Assembly (NCBI GenBank): GCA_902772685.1
Contig: CACYBO010000001.1
Span: 1 to 8,556, forward strand
Length of the DNA: 8,556 bases
From: an uncultured Eubacteriales bacterium
GTDB lineage: Bacteria > Bacillota > Clostridia > Peptostreptococcales > Anaerovoracaceae
Direction: 5' to 3'
The position numbers and the translations under genes are program-made. A model generated the notes under the pieces. The model was not told the origin of the DNA, ran no database searches, and saw nothing but the letters and a program-made list of their open reading frames with translations. Below, piece after piece: positions 7,552 through 8,556 of the stretch (position 1 is its first letter; each line of letters opens with the position of its first letter).

Positions 7552-7555
7552 CTAT

Positions 7556-7668
7556 CGATCTTCTCCCATCCAGACTGTACTGTCGGCTCCGGAATCACAC
7601 CGGATCTGCTCCGAAGAGCTCGCGGGCTTTACCGCCGGTAGGGAATTTCACCCATCCCTGAAGATTCT
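7556..7668 (-). ncRNA. FMN riboswitch (RFN element)
   Basis: The aptamer senses flavin mononucleotide and normally shuts off riboflavin genes when FMN is plentiful. Nearly every conserved block is present in order: ATCTTC for the closing helix, GGGTGAAATTCCC, ACCGGCGGTAAAGCCCGCGA, a variable hairpin capped by C(UUCG)G, CCGGTG with ATTCCGGAGCCGAC, AGTACAGTCTGGATGGGAG, and the closing GAAGAT. Helix P1 pairs 7660-7665 with 7558-7563. Transcription should begin about 20 bases before it. An intrinsic terminator sits between it and ribD, which suggests an FMN-off switch acting at termination. No strong antiterminator is evident by eye. Confidence 0.98.
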
Positions 7669-7696
7669 TCTTTGTTATTCGTTTGTACTTACTGTT

Positions 7697-7725
7697 ATTA
7701 TAGCAGTGAAATTACTTCAGTTCAA
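7697..7725 (-). promoter_or_regulatory. Promoter of the riboflavin operon
   Basis: The -10 box TATAAT (7697-7702) is a perfect consensus, preceded by TGC, giving an extended -10. A -35 box TTGAAC (7720-7725) lies exactly 17 bases upstream and is part of the last codons of rplL. The predicted start is near 7690, about 20 bases before the FMN aptamer, leaving a leader of about 205 bases before ribD. This makes the rib genes an operon of their own even though they lie within the ribosomal protein / RNA polymerase cluster. Confidence 0.85.
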
Positions 7726-8077
7726 CTACAGCGCCAACTTCTTCCAGCTGAGCCTTGAGTGTTTCTGCTTCTGCCTTCTCGCAGCCTTCCTTTACGTTTG
7801 AAGGAGCGCCGTCAACCAGAGCCTTTGCTTCCTTAAGTCCGAGGCCGGTGATCTCTCTTACAGCCTTGATGACCTTAATCTTCTCAGCACCGATCTCCTT
7901 CAGTACTACTGTGAATTCGCTCTGCTCTTCTTCTGCGCCTGCTGCGCCGTCAGCTGCTGCTACAACAACGCCTGCCGCTGCGCTTACGCCGAATTCTTCT
8001 TCACATGCTTTAACCAGTTCGTTCAGTTCCAGGACTGACATTTCCTTTATAGCTTCAATGATCTGATTCTTATCCAT
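7712..8077 (-). CDS. rplL: Large-subunit ribosomal protein L7/L12
   Basis: This is the multi-copy stalk protein that recruits and activates translation GTPases. It has 121 residues, the usual size. The N-terminal dimerisation region runs MDKNQIIEAIKEMSVLELN. A flexible Ala/Gly hinge follows (about residues 36-52, SAAAGVVVAAADGAAGA), then the factor-binding C-terminal domain with KIKVIKAVREITGLGLKEA and ALVDGAPSNVKEG, ending VGAVVELK. The start at 8077 is chosen because AAGGAG lies just upstream and family members begin at this point; a reading begun 11 codons earlier would include the ribosome binding site. It lies 44 bases after rplJ, with no promoter or terminator obvious between them. Its last codons also form the -35 box of the rib promoter, so this stretch is under two constraints. 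Confidence 0.98.
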   Translation of the reverse strand: MDKNQIIEAIKEMSVLELNELVKACEEEFGVSAAAGVVVAAADGAAGAEEEQSEFTVVLKEIGAEKIKVIKAVREITGLGLKEAKALVDGAPSNVKEGCEKAEAETLKAQLEEVGAVVELK

Positions 8078-8121
8078 TTTATTTCTCCTTATTTTATTAA
8101 TCGATTTCAAATATTAATTGA

Positions 8122-8556
8122 TTATTCTGCTTTTGATTCTGCAATCTGTGATACAACTCTAGCAAAGTTTGCAATTGGTGACTGGATGCTTCCCATGAAC
8201 TTGGAAATAAGTGCATCTCTTGACGGGATTGAAGCGATTTGGGTGATACCGTCCTTGTCATAGTATTCACCTTCTACGAAACCGCCCTTGAACTCCATCT
8301 TCTTGAACTCTTTGATCGCCTCGTTGAGAACTCTTGCAGGGGCTGTTGCATCGTCATAGCTGAATGCAAATGCACTTGGTCCTTCGAGGACGTCCGCCAT
8401 TGCTGCATAGTCTGTTCCGTCGATAGCTCTCTTTACGAGTGTGTTCTTATAAACAGTGTAATCAACATTGGCTTCACGGAGCTTTGCTCTCATTGCGTTT
8501 GCCTGCTCTACTGTGATTCCCATGTAGTCGATAACGACTGCGGATTCAGCTCTTTC
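8122..8556 (-). CDS. rplJ: Large-subunit ribosomal protein L10, missing N-terminus
   Basis: L10 anchors L7/L12 dimers at the base of the ribosomal stalk and, in many bacteria, binds its own mRNA leader to regulate this operon. The reading frame is open to the window edge and gives 144 residues beginning ERAESAVVIDYMGITVEQ, which matches the family N-terminal segment. An internal Met at 8523 is therefore not the start; roughly 20 residues plus the leader lie outside. VDYTVYKNTLVKRAI is the conserved rRNA-binding part, and the C-terminal helix ending ARVVSQIAESKAE is where L12 dimers attach. It is intact as far as seen. Confidence 0.97.
   Translation of the reverse strand, partial: ERAESAVVIDYMGITVEQANAMRAKLREANVDYTVYKNTLVKRAIDGTDYAAMADVLEGPSAFAFSYDDATAPARVLNEAIKEFKKMEFKGGFVEGEYYDKDGITQIASIPSRDALISKFMGSIQSPIANFARVVSQIAESKAE

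Noticed and set aside
7063..7641. Plus-strand open frame spanning the riboswitch and ribD start
   Set aside because: It crosses a structured RNA and a conserved deaminase in antisense, and shows no family motifs.
7508..7660. Antiterminator pairing of CAGGG (7656-7660) with CCCTG (7511-7515)
   Set aside because: Only five base pairs with mismatches on both sides; too weak to call without folding calculations.
8078..8121. ATTAAT inverted repeat in the rplJ-rplL gap as a terminator or attenuator
   Set aside because: The stem is short and all A/T with no following U-run; it is expected by chance in AT-rich spacer.

Overview
The window is a run of housekeeping genes, all on the minus strand. In transcription order (right to left) they are rplJ (partial), rplL, ribD, ribE, ribBA, ribH, rpoB and rpoC (partial). 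The proteins suggest a Gram-positive anaerobe of the Clostridia type: RpoB and RpoC read like clostridial homologues, the riboflavin genes have the Firmicutes order D-E-BA-H, ribosome binding sites are strong AAGGAG-like sequences, and the two promoters are textbook SigA-type. An order-level guess (relatives of Anaerovoracaceae or Mogibacterium) is only an impression.

Layout. Bases 8122-8556 hold the end of rplJ (ribosomal protein L10) and 7712-8077 hold rplL (L7/L12). Bases 7486-7725 form a compact control region: a promoter whose -35 box lies inside the last codons of rplL, a complete FMN riboswitch, a small hairpin, and an intrinsic terminator whose U-run touches the ribD start codon. Bases 3994-7485 hold the four genes that make riboflavin from GTP and ribulose 5-phosphate: ribD, ribE, ribBA and ribH. 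They are packed 0 to 31 bases apart. Bases 3896-3993 hold a strong separate promoter for rpoB, with a duplicated -35 box. Bases 101-3895 are rpoB, with an unusually long, highly acidic C-terminal tail. Bases 1-84 are the start of rpoC.

How it fits together. In most bacteria rplJ-rplL leads directly, or through one small gene, to rpoB-rpoC. Here a complete, FMN-regulated riboflavin operon sits in that junction. No constitutive terminator is visible after rplL or after ribH. The FMN-controlled terminator therefore appears to be the only barrier between the ribosomal-protein promoter and rpoB, while the promoter just before rpoB should supply RNA polymerase independently of FMN. No mobile element, CRISPR array, tRNA, rRNA or unknown protein family was found. 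The interest lies in the gene arrangement and its control sequences, not in a new protein system.
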